A stretch of 10,653 nucleotides of DNA. Origin: UBA1206 sp045643125 (GTDB lineage Bacteria > Bacillota > Clostridia > Oscillospirales > CAG-382). Numbering within the stretch: the stretch's first letter is position 1; each line of letters starts with the position of its first letter. The position numbers and the translations under genes were made by a program. Location of the stretch: assembly GCA_045643125.1 (NCBI GenBank), contig JAZUKE010000082.1:1-10653 (forward strand), written 5' to 3'. Below the pieces are notes generated by a model, which was given only the letters and a program-made list of their open reading frames with translations, ran no database searches and was not told the DNA's origin. Of this stretch, positions 1 through 6,847 are shown piece by piece.

Positions 1-203
1 CTTTCGCTCGAATGACGCACATACTTATAAGTTCCGCTGCCTGCGGCGGCTTTTACGATGCGAAGCTCGCGCATATCGCGGGAAACCGTCGCCTGCGTGG
101 CAACGAAGCCGCGTTCGGCAAGCTTGTTTCTGAGTTCTTCCTGCGTGTCTATATCCTGCGTGTCGATGAGTTTGAGTATTTCGTTTTGTCTTTTGTTCTT
201 CAT
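1..203 (-). CDS. argR: Arginine repressor ArgR/AhrC, N-terminal part (cut by window edge)
   Basis: Only the first 67 codons lie in the window; the rest continues past the left edge. The readable part is the DNA-binding winged helix-turn-helix domain of the ArgR/AhrC family: it opens MKNKRQNEILKLID, and the recognition region reads ATQATVSRDMRELRIVK, the family's signature with the SRD core. The missing C-terminal domain would bind arginine and form the hexamer. In this family the protein represses arginine biosynthesis and often activates its catabolism. The ATG is preceded by GGAGA at good spacing and overlaps the nadK stop by 4 nt (ATGA), so the two are probably translationally coupled. In clostridia recN usually follows argR, which cannot be checked here. 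Identity is secure from the HTH; its targets are inferred from the family. Confidence 0.93.
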   Translation of the reverse strand, partial: MKNKRQNEILKLIDTQDIDTQEELRNKLAERGFVATQATVSRDMRELRIVKAAAGSGTYKYVRHSSE

Positions 204-1042
204 AAGAGTTCTCCGTTGATCTTTTCGTTGAATTTTTTTGTAAGTGTACGATAAAATGAATTGTGTTTGAAGCGTATCATTTTAAGCGTAGTCTGCGACT
301 TTGCTATCTCTACCGTGTCGCCGCCGTAAAGGCAGAAATTGGTGCTTCCGTCTGCGGTAAGATAAAGGTCGCTTTTATATTTTGATGACGGTTTGACCGA
401 AAGAGGCGATTCCGGCGAAAACACGAGCGAGCTTGACCCGGTAAAACCGTGCGGACAGACTGCCGAGACCGTTATCAGCGACAGCGCCGGATCAATTATC
501 GGTCCGCCTGCCGACATCGAATACGCCGTGGATCCCGTCGGCGTGGCGACGATTATGCCGTCCGCTCTGTACGTCGCGGCTTTTTCGCCGCCGCAGTACA
601 GTTCAAGGTCAACGAGCTTTGTCAGCGCACCGCGTCCGACGACCGCTTCATTCAGCACGGTAGTGGAAAATATCACTTTGTCTTTGCGCTTTACCGAAAT
701 ATCGAGCATCATTCTTTCGTCCGTCTCGTATTCGTTATCGAAATATTTTGCTATCAGCGGTATTTCGCACGGTTCAAGCTCGTTGATATATCCGAGCCGC
801 CCGAAATCGACGCCGATAACGGGAGTAGCTGTGCGGCTCGCCCAGGGTGCCGCCATAAGCACGGTGCCGTCTCCGCCGAGGATGACCGCAAAATCGCACC
901 CCGACGGGAATCTGCCGTAAAGCTCATTCGGGGACGTTATGACGCAGTGATCGCACCCGTGGGAATCGAGTATCGGAATAACGATGCCGACGGCGTTTGA
1001 CGCGCCCTCTTTTGTGGGATTGACGAATATCGCGGCTTTCAT
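200..1042 (-). CDS. nadK: NAD kinase (ATP/polyphosphate-NAD kinase)
   Basis: Phosphorylates NAD to NADP in the cytosol. The 280 residues match a bacterial NadK in length. Visible motifs in order: GGDGT at 56-60 (phosphate-donor site with the catalytic Asp), GVDFGRLGYINE at 77-88, NEAVVGRG at 131-138 (the NE motif for NAD binding), DGIIVATPTGSTAYSMSAGG at 161-180 (family signature), and the C-terminal NSFYRTLTKKF. One deviation is seen: the loop VCPHGFTGSSSLV (195-207) has Ser-Ser-Ser where most relatives carry an Arg, and looks one residue longer. The start is the ATG directly after the tlyA stop, with AAGGAG in the end of tlyA as ribosome binding site. The neighbouring order tlyA-nadK-argR is typical of clostridia. 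Function is secure; whether the donor is ATP only or also polyphosphate cannot be read. Confidence 0.96.
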   Translation of the reverse strand: MKAAIFVNPTKEGASNAVGIVIPILDSHGCDHCVITSPNELYGRFPSGCDFAVILGGDGTVLMAAPWASRTATPVIGVDFGRLGYINELEPCEIPLIAKYFDNEYETDERMMLDISVKRKDKVIFSTTVLNEAVVGRGALTKLVDLELYCGGEKAATYRADGIIVATPTGSTAYSMSAGGPIIDPALSLITVSAVCPHGFTGSSSLVFSPESPLSVKPSSKYKSDLYLTADGSTNFCLYGGDTVEIAKSQTTLKMIRFKHNSFYRTLTKKFNEKINGELL

Positions 1043-1777
1043 TTATTGCTCCTTACTGAATAATGCAAGATACTCCGTATTGCCGTCGCCTCCGGTTATC
1101 GGAGACTTTATCACTTTTTTGAGTGTCAGTCCGTTTTCGGACGAAACACGTTTTATTTTTTCGATTATCTCTTCGTAAAATCTGCCGTCCTTATCCTTTA
1201 CGATGCCGTTTTTCGAAAGGCTTGACTTCGTAAGCTCGAACTGCGGCTTGACAAGGCTGACGAATACGCCGTTTTTGTCAAGTATATCCGCTACCGCGGG
1301 ATATATGAGAGTCTGCGAAATGAACGACACGTCCATCACGATGAGGTCGATAACGTCGTCGAAATCGCCTTTGCCGATATATCTTGCGTTCGTATTCTCG
1401 CGGCAGACGACGCGGCTGTCTTCCCGGAGCGACGGGGAAAGCTGATTTGTCCCGGAATCGACGGCGTACACCTTCTTTGCGCCGTTTTGCAGCAGACAAT
1501 GGGTAAATCCGCCGGTGGAAGCGCCGATATCGAGGCAGATTTTTCCCGTCACGTCGAGTTCAAAGCCCTCTATCGCGCCGAGCAGTTTTTTGCCTCCGCG
1601 GGAAACGAAATCGTTTTCCGGGTAATCGACGGTGATATCGCAGTCGTCGAATTTTTCGGACGGCTTTGCCACCGTCTTGCCGTTCGCCTTTACTCTTCCT
1701 TCTTTTATATATACGGACGCCGCAGTGCGGCTTTTGGCAAGCCCTTTTGAAACGAGCAGAACGTCGATCCTTTCCAT
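1043..1777 (-). CDS. tlyA: TlyA-family rRNA 2'-O-methyltransferase (S4 domain + FtsJ-like domain)
   Basis: Predicted SAM-dependent methyltransferase making 2'-O-methylcytidine in rRNA. Residues 2-50 form an S4 RNA-binding domain (RIDVLLVSKGLAKSRTAA...). The Rossmann methyltransferase domain starts with VSRGGKKL (58-65) and has the SAM loop DIGASTGGFT (83-92), DLIVMDVSFIS (144-154) with the catalytic Asp, VKPQFE (176-181) and a late Glu in GNTEYL, consistent with a K-D-K-E tetrad. At 244 residues it resembles the short TlyA class that methylates 23S C1920 only; this is inference from length. I chose the ATG giving MERIDVLLVS because the S4 domain starts there; a longer in-frame reading up to 1828 would add 17 unconserved residues inside dxs. 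This ATG shares one base with the dxs stop (TGATG) and has only a weak Shine-Dalgarno sequence, so reinitiation is likely. Often mislabelled haemolysin. Confidence 0.93.
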   Translation of the reverse strand: MERIDVLLVSKGLAKSRTAASVYIKEGRVKANGKTVAKPSEKFDDCDITVDYPENDFVSRGGKKLLGAIEGFELDVTGKICLDIGASTGGFTHCLLQNGAKKVYAVDSGTNQLSPSLREDSRVVCRENTNARYIGKGDFDDVIDLIVMDVSFISQTLIYPAVADILDKNGVFVSLVKPQFELTKSSLSKNGIVKDKDGRFYEEIIEKIKRVSSENGLTLKKVIKSPITGGDGNTEYLALFSKEQ

Positions 1778-3591
1778 CACTTTGCAAATCCCGCCACGAT
1801 GCTTTCGCTGTCGAGCCCGTATTCGCAAAGCAGCTTGCCGAGCGTGCCGTGACCGGGATATTCTTTTTCTATACAGCGGATCATCATATCGTTTCTGCAG
1901 ATCCCGTCGGCAACGCTTTCGGCGATTCCGCCTTCCCTCACGCCTTCTTCGACGAACATTATCTTCTTTCCGCGTGTAAGCTCTTCGAGAGATACAAGGT
2001 CAAGCGGTTTCAGGCGTATCAGCTTGATAAGACGGGTGTCGCCGAGCTTCTCGGCTGCCTTGTATGCTTCGGCGGTCAGTCTGCCGTAGGTGATTATGAC
2101 TTTATCGGGCGAGCCGAAATCGGCAAAGGCAAGCGTTCCTTTGTCCGTGAAGCGGCTTCTGTCGTATTCACATTCGCCGCCCTTCTGGTATCTGAGCGCG
2201 GATACTCCGTCGTAAGCAACACATTCGGCAAGGCATTTTTCTATTTCGCTTATCGTATCGACCGAGCAGACAAGCGTTCCTTTGATGGAATTGAGCATCG
2301 AAACGTCGTATATTCCGTGATGTGTCACGCCGTCGTCGGCAACAAGCCCCGCCCTGTCGATAAGCAGCGTAAGACGAAGCTTCTGGATCGCCGCGTCTTC
2401 GATAAGCTGGTCGTATGCACGCTGCAGAAACGTGGAATAAACGGCAAACACCGGCTTATATCCCGCCGATGCAAGCCCGGCGCAGAACGTGACCGCGTGT
2501 TCCTCGGCGATGCCCACGTCGTCGAAACGCTCTGGGAAACGCGACGCAAAATCCGAAAGCCCCGTACCTGCCGTCATAGCGGCAGTCACGGCGTATATCT
2601 TTTTGTCGTTTTCGGCGAGAGAGGCAATGCTTTTGCCGACATTGTAAGAGAAAGTCTTTTCTCTTCCGTTCGGGGCAAAGCCGTTCTTAATATCGAATTT
2701 TCCGACGGAATGGTAAGACGAAGGCTTTTCTTCCGCCAAAGCGTAGCCTTTTCCCTTTTTGGTGTATGCGTGTACCACGCACGGACGTTTGGAGATCTTC
2801 GCCTGAGCGAGGACTGTCATAAGTTTTTTAAGATCGTTGCCGTCTACCGGCCCTATGTAATCGTAACCGAGCGTTTCAAAAAAGTTGTCCTTTACGAAAA
2901 CGCGCTTTATGCCGTTTTTGATATGTCTGGTGAAGTTGACTATCGGCGTACCGACAAGAGGGATCTTTGAAAAGAAATTGACAAATCTGTTCTTTGATCT
3001 GAAATATCCGCTGCTGACGCGCAGTCTGTTGAACACATTGTTTATCGAGCCGACGTTCGGCGAGATCGCCATTTCGTTGTCGTTCAGTATGATGATGAGC
3101 TTGAGATCCTTGTCGGCACAGTTATTGAGCGCCTCGTAGGTCATACCGTTGGTGAAACCGCCGTCGCCGATTACCGCTATGGTATAATCGTCTTTTCCGT
3201 CGAGCTTATTTGCCGAAGCGATGCCCGCGGCAGCCGAAAGAGCGTTGCCGGAATGTCCCGAACCGAACGGATCGCAGACGCTTTCGCTCCTTTTCGTAAA
3301 TCCCGAAACGCCGCCGTCACTTCTGAGATGCTCAAACAGTCCGAGTCTGCCGGAAAGCATTTTATGCGCGTAAGCCTGATGACCTACGTCGAACACTATT
3401 TTGTCGTTCGGGATATCGAACATACTGTAAAGCGCAAGAGTAAGCTCGACAACACCGAGGTTTGATGCCAGATGTCCGCCGTTTCTGGAAACGGAATCTA
3501 TTATATTTTCTCTGAGTTCGGTGCTTAAAGCGCACAATTCATCGAAGTTCAGCTTTTTGACATCCGAGGGGGATTTTATATTTTCAAGCAT
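1777..3591 (-). CDS. dxs: 1-deoxy-D-xylulose-5-phosphate synthase (Dxs)
   Basis: Condenses pyruvate and glyceraldehyde 3-phosphate to DXP, the first step of the MEP isoprenoid pathway and the branch to thiamine thiazole and pyridoxal. Its 604 residues are slightly short for the family (about 620-640) but all parts are present. The N-terminal thiamine-diphosphate domain has NGGHLASNLGVVELT (37-51, catalytic-site His40), VGHQAYAHKMLSGR (69-82), and the cofactor motif GDGGFTNG (142-149) through ILNDNEM (168-174). The transketolase-like middle has AEEHAVTFCAGLASAG (362-377, with the essential Glu364) and DDGVTHHGIYD (419-429, His424). A C-terminal transketolase domain follows. AAGGAAG lies about 12 nt before the ATG. 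It follows ispA by 62 nt, the widest gap in the operon, and overlaps tlyA by one base. Identity is very secure. Confidence 0.97.
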   Translation of the reverse strand: MLENIKSPSDVKKLNFDELCALSTELRENIIDSVSRNGGHLASNLGVVELTLALYSMFDIPNDKIVFDVGHQAYAHKMLSGRLGLFEHLRSDGGVSGFTKRSESVCDPFGSGHSGNALSAAAGIASANKLDGKDDYTIAVIGDGGFTNGMTYEALNNCADKDLKLIIILNDNEMAISPNVGSINNVFNRLRVSSGYFRSKNRFVNFFSKIPLVGTPIVNFTRHIKNGIKRVFVKDNFFETLGYDYIGPVDGNDLKKLMTVLAQAKISKRPCVVHAYTKKGKGYALAEEKPSSYHSVGKFDIKNGFAPNGREKTFSYNVGKSIASLAENDKKIYAVTAAMTAGTGLSDFASRFPERFDDVGIAEEHAVTFCAGLASAGYKPVFAVYSTFLQRAYDQLIEDAAIQKLRLTLLIDRAGLVADDGVTHHGIYDVSMLNSIKGTLVCSVDTISEIEKCLAECVAYDGVSALRYQKGGECEYDRSRFTDKGTLAFADFGSPDKVIITYGRLTAEAYKAAEKLGDTRLIKLIRLKPLDLVSLEELTRGKKIMFVEEGVREGGIAESVADGICRNDMMIRCIEKEYPGHGTLGKLLCEYGLDSESIVAGFAK

Positions 3592-3653
3592 TGAAAACGT
3601 ACTTCCTTAATTATTTATGTATTCAGACGACCGGAAAAATATTTCCGAAAAAC
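3592..3653 (-). other. 62-nt ispA-dxs spacer with small AT-rich hairpin
   Basis: This is the longest spacer in an operon whose other junctions are at most 19 nt. Read on the minus strand it holds CGGAAA-TATT-TTTCCG, a 6-bp stem with a 4-nt loop (about 3632-3647), just after the ispA stop, then an AT-rich stretch and the dxs ribosome binding site AAGGAAG. The hairpin is not followed by a U-run, so it is a poor terminator; it could stabilise an RNA end or do nothing. The AT-rich part might hold an internal dxs promoter, but I see no clear -35/-10 pair. Confidence 0.3.
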
Positions 3654-4544
3654 TCACGCTTCCCTTTTTGCAAGCATTGAAGCAAAATCCGAAAGCAGAG
3701 ACGACGCAAAATTGTCTCCGAAAGCGGAAAGCGAATCTATGGCTTCTTCGGTCATTCTGCGGCAGGCGATCTTTGCCTGCTCGATGCCGTAAAGCGATGT
3801 ATAAGTGGGTTTATTGGCTTCGGCGTCCTTGCCGATGGTTTTTCCGACCTTTTCGGGATCTCCCTCGATGTCGATTATGTCGTCGCGTATCTGAAAAGCA
3901 AGACCGAGATCGTCACCGTATTTTTCGGCGGCTTTTATTTTGTCGTCTCCGGCACCTGCCGCGACGCAGCCGAGCATACAGGCGGCAGAAATAAGGCAGG
4001 ACGTTTTGAGGTAATCGAGTTTTTTCAGCGTTTCTCCGTCAATGGCTTTGTTTATGCTTTCTATATCTATCATCTGACCGCCGTTCATACCGTCGGGGCC
4101 GGATTTTTCGGCAAGTATCTTCACCGCCTTGAGGTTCTGCGACGACGAGCAAAGCTGATTTGAAGCGATCGTTTCAAACGCCTTTATGTAAAGTCCGTCA
4201 CCCGCGATTATCGCCTGGGCTTCGCCGAACTTTTTGTGGTTCGACGGTTTTCCGCGTCTGTAATCGTCGTTGTCGAGAGCGGGCAGATCGTCGTGTATGA
4301 GAGATGCCGCGTGTATCATTTCGACCGCGGAAGCGTAACGGAGAGCAGGCGAAAAATCGTTTTCTCCCTTACACGCCATATAGAACGCGTTCGTCAGAAA
4401 AGCACGCACTCTTTTTCCGCCGTTGAGGACGGAATAAGCCATTGCTTCATACATTTTTTCGTTATCCTTGTTCGCGCACGAAAGCAGTCTGCGAAGATCG
4501 TTTTCGGCAGAAGAAATATATTTTTCGGAAATAAGTTCAGTCAT
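3654..4544 (-). CDS. ispA: Polyprenyl (farnesyl/geranylgeranyl) diphosphate synthase, IspA family
   Basis: Adds isopentenyl diphosphate units to an allylic primer to give trans-prenyl diphosphates. The 296 residues are normal for this all-helical family. NGGKRVRAFL (41-50) is the IPP-binding part. The first Asp-rich motif is DDLPALD (85-91, DDxxxxD type) followed by NDDYRRGKPSNHKKFGE. GDGLYIKAFE lies at 115-124, GGQMID at 155-160, and the second Asp-rich motif is DDIID (221-225) with KTIGKDAEANKPTY after it. Unusual: position 80, five residues before the first motif, is Ala (HAASLIHDD) where FPP synthases of this type usually have Tyr or Phe; family mutational work ties small residues there to longer products. 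The call ispA is therefore by family and position, and product length is open. GGAGG lies inside xseB five bases before the ATG; the genes overlap by 8 nt. Confidence 0.94.
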   Translation of the reverse strand: MTELISEKYISSAENDLRRLLSCANKDNEKMYEAMAYSVLNGGKRVRAFLTNAFYMACKGENDFSPALRYASAVEMIHAASLIHDDLPALDNDDYRRGKPSNHKKFGEAQAIIAGDGLYIKAFETIASNQLCSSSQNLKAVKILAEKSGPDGMNGGQMIDIESINKAIDGETLKKLDYLKTSCLISAACMLGCVAAGAGDDKIKAAEKYGDDLGLAFQIRDDIIDIEGDPEKVGKTIGKDAEANKPTYTSLYGIEQAKIACRRMTEEAIDSLSAFGDNFASSLLSDFASMLAKREA

Positions 4545-4755
4545 TTGCGCCTCCGAAGTCCTGCTCCGTTCCGTTCACGAGTATTTTCACCTTGTGTTCG
4601 GCTTCGGCAAGCAGTTTTTCACATTTTTTGACAAGCGACGCGCCTTCTTCAAACAGTTTTATTGATTCTTCAAGAGGGCAGGAGCCGCTTTCAAGCGTCT
4701 TTACGATCTCTTCGAGTCTTTTTACCGATTCTTCATATAAAAGTTTTTCAGCCAT
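4537..4755 (-). CDS. xseB: Exodeoxyribonuclease VII small subunit
   Basis: Small subunit of exonuclease VII, which degrades single-stranded DNA from both ends; several copies assemble on each XseA. The 72 residues are the usual size. The protein is two helices: YEESVKRLEEIVKTLESG (7-24), then PLEESIKLFEEGASLVKKCE (27-46), which is the conserved family pattern including LEEIV, LE.G..PLEES...+E.G. A charged helix and a short acidic tail follow. GAGGAAAAC sits directly before the ATG. The gene overlaps xseA by 8 nt and ispA by 8 nt, which fits coupled translation of the two subunits at a controlled ratio. Identity is secure from sequence and from the neighbouring large subunit. Confidence 0.96.
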   Translation of the reverse strand: MAEKLLYEESVKRLEEIVKTLESGSCPLEESIKLFEEGASLVKKCEKLLAEAEHKVKILVNGTEQDFGGAND

Positions 4756-5953
4756 TGTTTTCCTCTTTTCTGATACCTCTTAAATTCCCGTCAGACACCT
4801 TGACGGTAAAGGCTTCGCCTTCCGCTATCTGCGACACGTTCATAACAACCTTGCCGTTTTTGTCGTATGTCACGGAATATCCGCGTTTAAGCACCCCGAG
4901 CGGATTATACGATGCAAGCAGTTTTGAAAGTGAAGAAATCTCTTTTGCTTTTTCCTCGCATATCATACCCTGCGCCTTTTCGAGACGTTCGGAAAGTGAC
5001 GCACATTCAAGTATCCTGTCGCGCGTGATGCGCTCCGGATCGGTGAGAACGGGGCGTGACGAAAGCAGGGACAGATACTTTTTTTCGCTTTCGAGCCTTT
5101 TTGCAAGCAGCAGCGAGAGCCGCGACGAGACGTTGCCGAATTTGCGTCTTAGTTCGTTCACGTCGGGGAGCGCAAGCTCCATTGCCGCCGACGGCGTGGG
5201 AGCGCGCAGATCGGCGACGAAATCGGCAATGGTAAAGTCCGTTTCGTGTCCCACAGCCGAAATAACGGGGATCCGGCTGGCGTATATGGCGCGCGCAAGC
5301 TTTTCGTCATTGAAAGCCCAAAGGTCTTCGATGCTTCCGCCGCCTCTGCCGACTACGATCACTTCGACGCGGTTTTCGTTATTGAAATATTCTATTCCTT
5401 TGATAATATTCGGTGCGGCGTCGCTTCCCTGCACGAGCGACGGATAAAGCACTATCTCGCACCACGGGAAACGTCTGCCGGATATGTTTATCATATCCCT
5501 TATGGCAGCCCCGGTGGGAGCGGTGATTATGCCTATCGACCACGGCACGGACGGAAGACGTCTTTTGTGCGATTCGCTGAAAAGACCTTCCGACGCAAGT
5601 TTTTCCTTTAATTTTTCAAACGCGACATAGAGCGAGCCTATGCCGTCAAGCTCCATCTCGGAAGCAAAGAGCTGGTACACACCGTCGCGCACAAAAGCGC
5701 CGACTTTTCCCGTAACTACGACTTTATCGCCGTTTTTCGGTGTGAAATCGAGCTTTTCCGCGTCATATTTGAACATAACGGTCTTAAGGAGCGAGCCTTC
5801 GTCCTTGAGCGTCATATAGATGTGCCCGGTGCGGTGTAGCGTTATATTCGATATCTCACCCTTGACGCATACCTTGCGGAGGACGGGGATATTGTCCATC
5901 ATATCCTTTATGAAGGTATTGAGCTGGGTGACTGTGATGACCTGTCTTTCCAC
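4748..5953 (-). CDS. xseA: Exodeoxyribonuclease VII large subunit (GTG start)
   Basis: Catalytic subunit of exonuclease VII. With the chosen start it has 401 residues, normal for the family. An N-terminal OB-fold covers roughly 1-100 (ITVTQLN, VKGEISNITLHRTGHIYMTLKD). The catalytic region has IGIITAPTGAAIRDM (141-155), VVGRGGGSIEDLWAFND (201-217), SAVGHETDFTIADFVADLRA (233-252) with the conserved His and Asp, and PTPSAAMELA. A helical C-terminal part then binds XseB. The start is set by homology: family members open M-E-R-x-x-x-T-V-x-x-L, which here is GTG-GAA-AGA-CAG. The open frame runs upstream to 6037 but only through nusB antisense-like residues of no family character. The GTG lies two bases after the nusB stop and has no clear Shine-Dalgarno sequence, so it probably depends on ribosomes finishing nusB. 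Confidence 0.94.
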   Translation of the reverse strand: MERQVITVTQLNTFIKDMMDNIPVLRKVCVKGEISNITLHRTGHIYMTLKDEGSLLKTVMFKYDAEKLDFTPKNGDKVVVTGKVGAFVRDGVYQLFASEMELDGIGSLYVAFEKLKEKLASEGLFSESHKRRLPSVPWSIGIITAPTGAAIRDMINISGRRFPWCEIVLYPSLVQGSDAAPNIIKGIEYFNNENRVEVIVVGRGGGSIEDLWAFNDEKLARAIYASRIPVISAVGHETDFTIADFVADLRAPTPSAAMELALPDVNELRRKFGNVSSRLSLLLAKRLESEKKYLSLLSSRPVLTDPERITRDRILECASLSERLEKAQGMICEEKAKEISSLSKLLASYNPLGVLKRGYSVTYDKNGKVVMNVSQIAEGEAFTVKVSDGNLRGIRKEENNG

Positions 5954-5955
5954 GG

Positions 5956-6348
5956 TCAGGCTTTCGGCGACGCGCCGATTTTCGCAAGCACGCCGTTGAC
6001 GTATGAAACGCTGTCGTCGCAGTTGTATTCGCGGCAAAGCTCAAGTGCTTCGTTCACGACTATCTCCGCCGGAGTATCGGTATAAAGCAGTTCATAGGAT
6101 GCAAGTCTCATACACGAGAGCGGCACCTTTGCTATTCTGTCAAACGATCTTTTTTCGGCAAATTCCGCAATACGCGCGTCTATTTCGGCGAGTTTTTCAA
6201 CGCTTCCCGTAAACAGCTCCTTTGCAAAGCTGCTTATGGTCTCTTCGCGGTATTCGACCGCATTTGCCATTATCTCGTTCACTTCTCCGCCGAACGAATA
6301 CTCGAACAGCAGACAAAACGCCTCGCGGCGGCTTTCATGTCTTGTCAT
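5956..6348 (-). CDS. nusB: Transcription antitermination factor NusB
   Basis: NusB with NusE (S10) binds boxA in rRNA leaders and supports processive antitermination. The 130 residues fit the all-alpha single-domain family. Visible family positions are the N-terminal RHESRREAFCLLFEYSF (3-19; the common R..AREAALQ.LF pattern), ISSFAKELFTG, the IDARIAEFAEKRSFDRI segment, the helix LSCMRLASYELLYTDTPAEI with the conserved LR.A.YEL, VVNEALELCREY, and the terminal VSYVNGVLAKI. AAGGGAA lies about 7 nt before the ATG. It follows cinA by 19 nt and ends two bases before xseA. In many clostridia asp23/amaP precede nusB; here the thiI-cinA pair does instead. Identity is secure. Confidence 0.96.
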   Translation of the reverse strand: MTRHESRREAFCLLFEYSFGGEVNEIMANAVEYREETISSFAKELFTGSVEKLAEIDARIAEFAEKRSFDRIAKVPLSCMRLASYELLYTDTPAEIVVNEALELCREYNCDDSVSYVNGVLAKIGASPKA

Positions 6349-6367
6349 AACGATTCCCTTTTTATAT

Positions 6368-6847
6368 TTATTTGATGAAATTTATAAGCATTTCGATGGC
6401 TTTTTCCGATGCGGACAAGCGCACGCTTTCGCGGTCTCCGTCGAAACGGAACGTCTTTGCGGCACATCCGTCATCCGACGAGACTGCGATACATACCGTA
6501 CCGACGGGCTTCACGTCTCCGCCGGAAGGCCCCGCGATACCCGTGGTGGCAACGCCGTATGACGACGACGCTTTTTCACGCGCTCCGCAAGCCATAGACA
6601 GCGCGACTTCCTCGCTGACTACTCCGTACTTTTCGATGACCGACGGCTCCACGCCGACGACGAGAGTCTTTATCCTTTCGGAATAGGTGCAAGCTCCGAA
6701 CTCGAAGACCTTGCTTGAACCGGAAACCGACGTTATCGCCGTGGATATCATCCCGCCGGTGCAGCTTTCGGCAGTCGAGACGGTCTCGTTCCGCTCTTCA
6801 AGCAGTTTCACGAGTTTTTCAGCCGACGCATAAAGGGAGCTTTTCAT
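6368..6847 (-). CDS. CinA C-terminal-domain protein, NMN amidohydrolase (PncC) type
   Basis: The 159 residues form a stand-alone CinA C-terminal domain, without the MoeA-like N-terminal domain of full-length CinA. In characterised members (PncC) this domain deamidates nicotinamide mononucleotide to nicotinate mononucleotide, recycling the NMN left by NAD-dependent DNA ligase. The active-site signature is TAESCTGGMIS (25-35) with the nucleophilic Ser28, then YSERIK (55-60) carrying the Tyr and Lys of the site, GVVSEEVA, and TTGIAGPSGG followed by KPVGTVCIAV, the hallmark glycine-rich part. The ATG overlaps the thiI stop by 4 nt (ATGA). With nadK in the same operon this places two NAD(P) steps together. 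Enzymatic activity is inferred from the family; a competence-related role, as the old name suggests, is unsupported here. Confidence 0.93.
   Translation of the reverse strand: MKSSLYASAEKLVKLLEERNETVSTAESCTGGMISTAITSVSGSSKVFEFGACTYSERIKTLVVGVEPSVIEKYGVVSEEVALSMACGAREKASSSYGVATTGIAGPSGGDVKPVGTVCIAVSSDDGCAAKTFRFDGDRESVRLSASEKAIEMLINFIK

Noticed and set aside
1778..1828. Extended N-terminus of tlyA inside dxs
   Set aside because: The 17 extra residues have no S4-domain character; the ATG at the dxs stop begins exactly at the conserved domain.
1666..2970. 434-codon open frame on the plus strand over tlyA and dxs
   Set aside because: It lies wholly antisense to two well-supported genes, its residues are rich in Arg, Phe and Cys with no family motif, and it arises from codon choice in the real genes.
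5954..6037. Extended N-terminus of xseA inside nusB
   Set aside because: The 27 extra residues are Arg-rich, unconserved and read through the nusB 3' end; family members begin at the MERxxxTV position, here the GTG.
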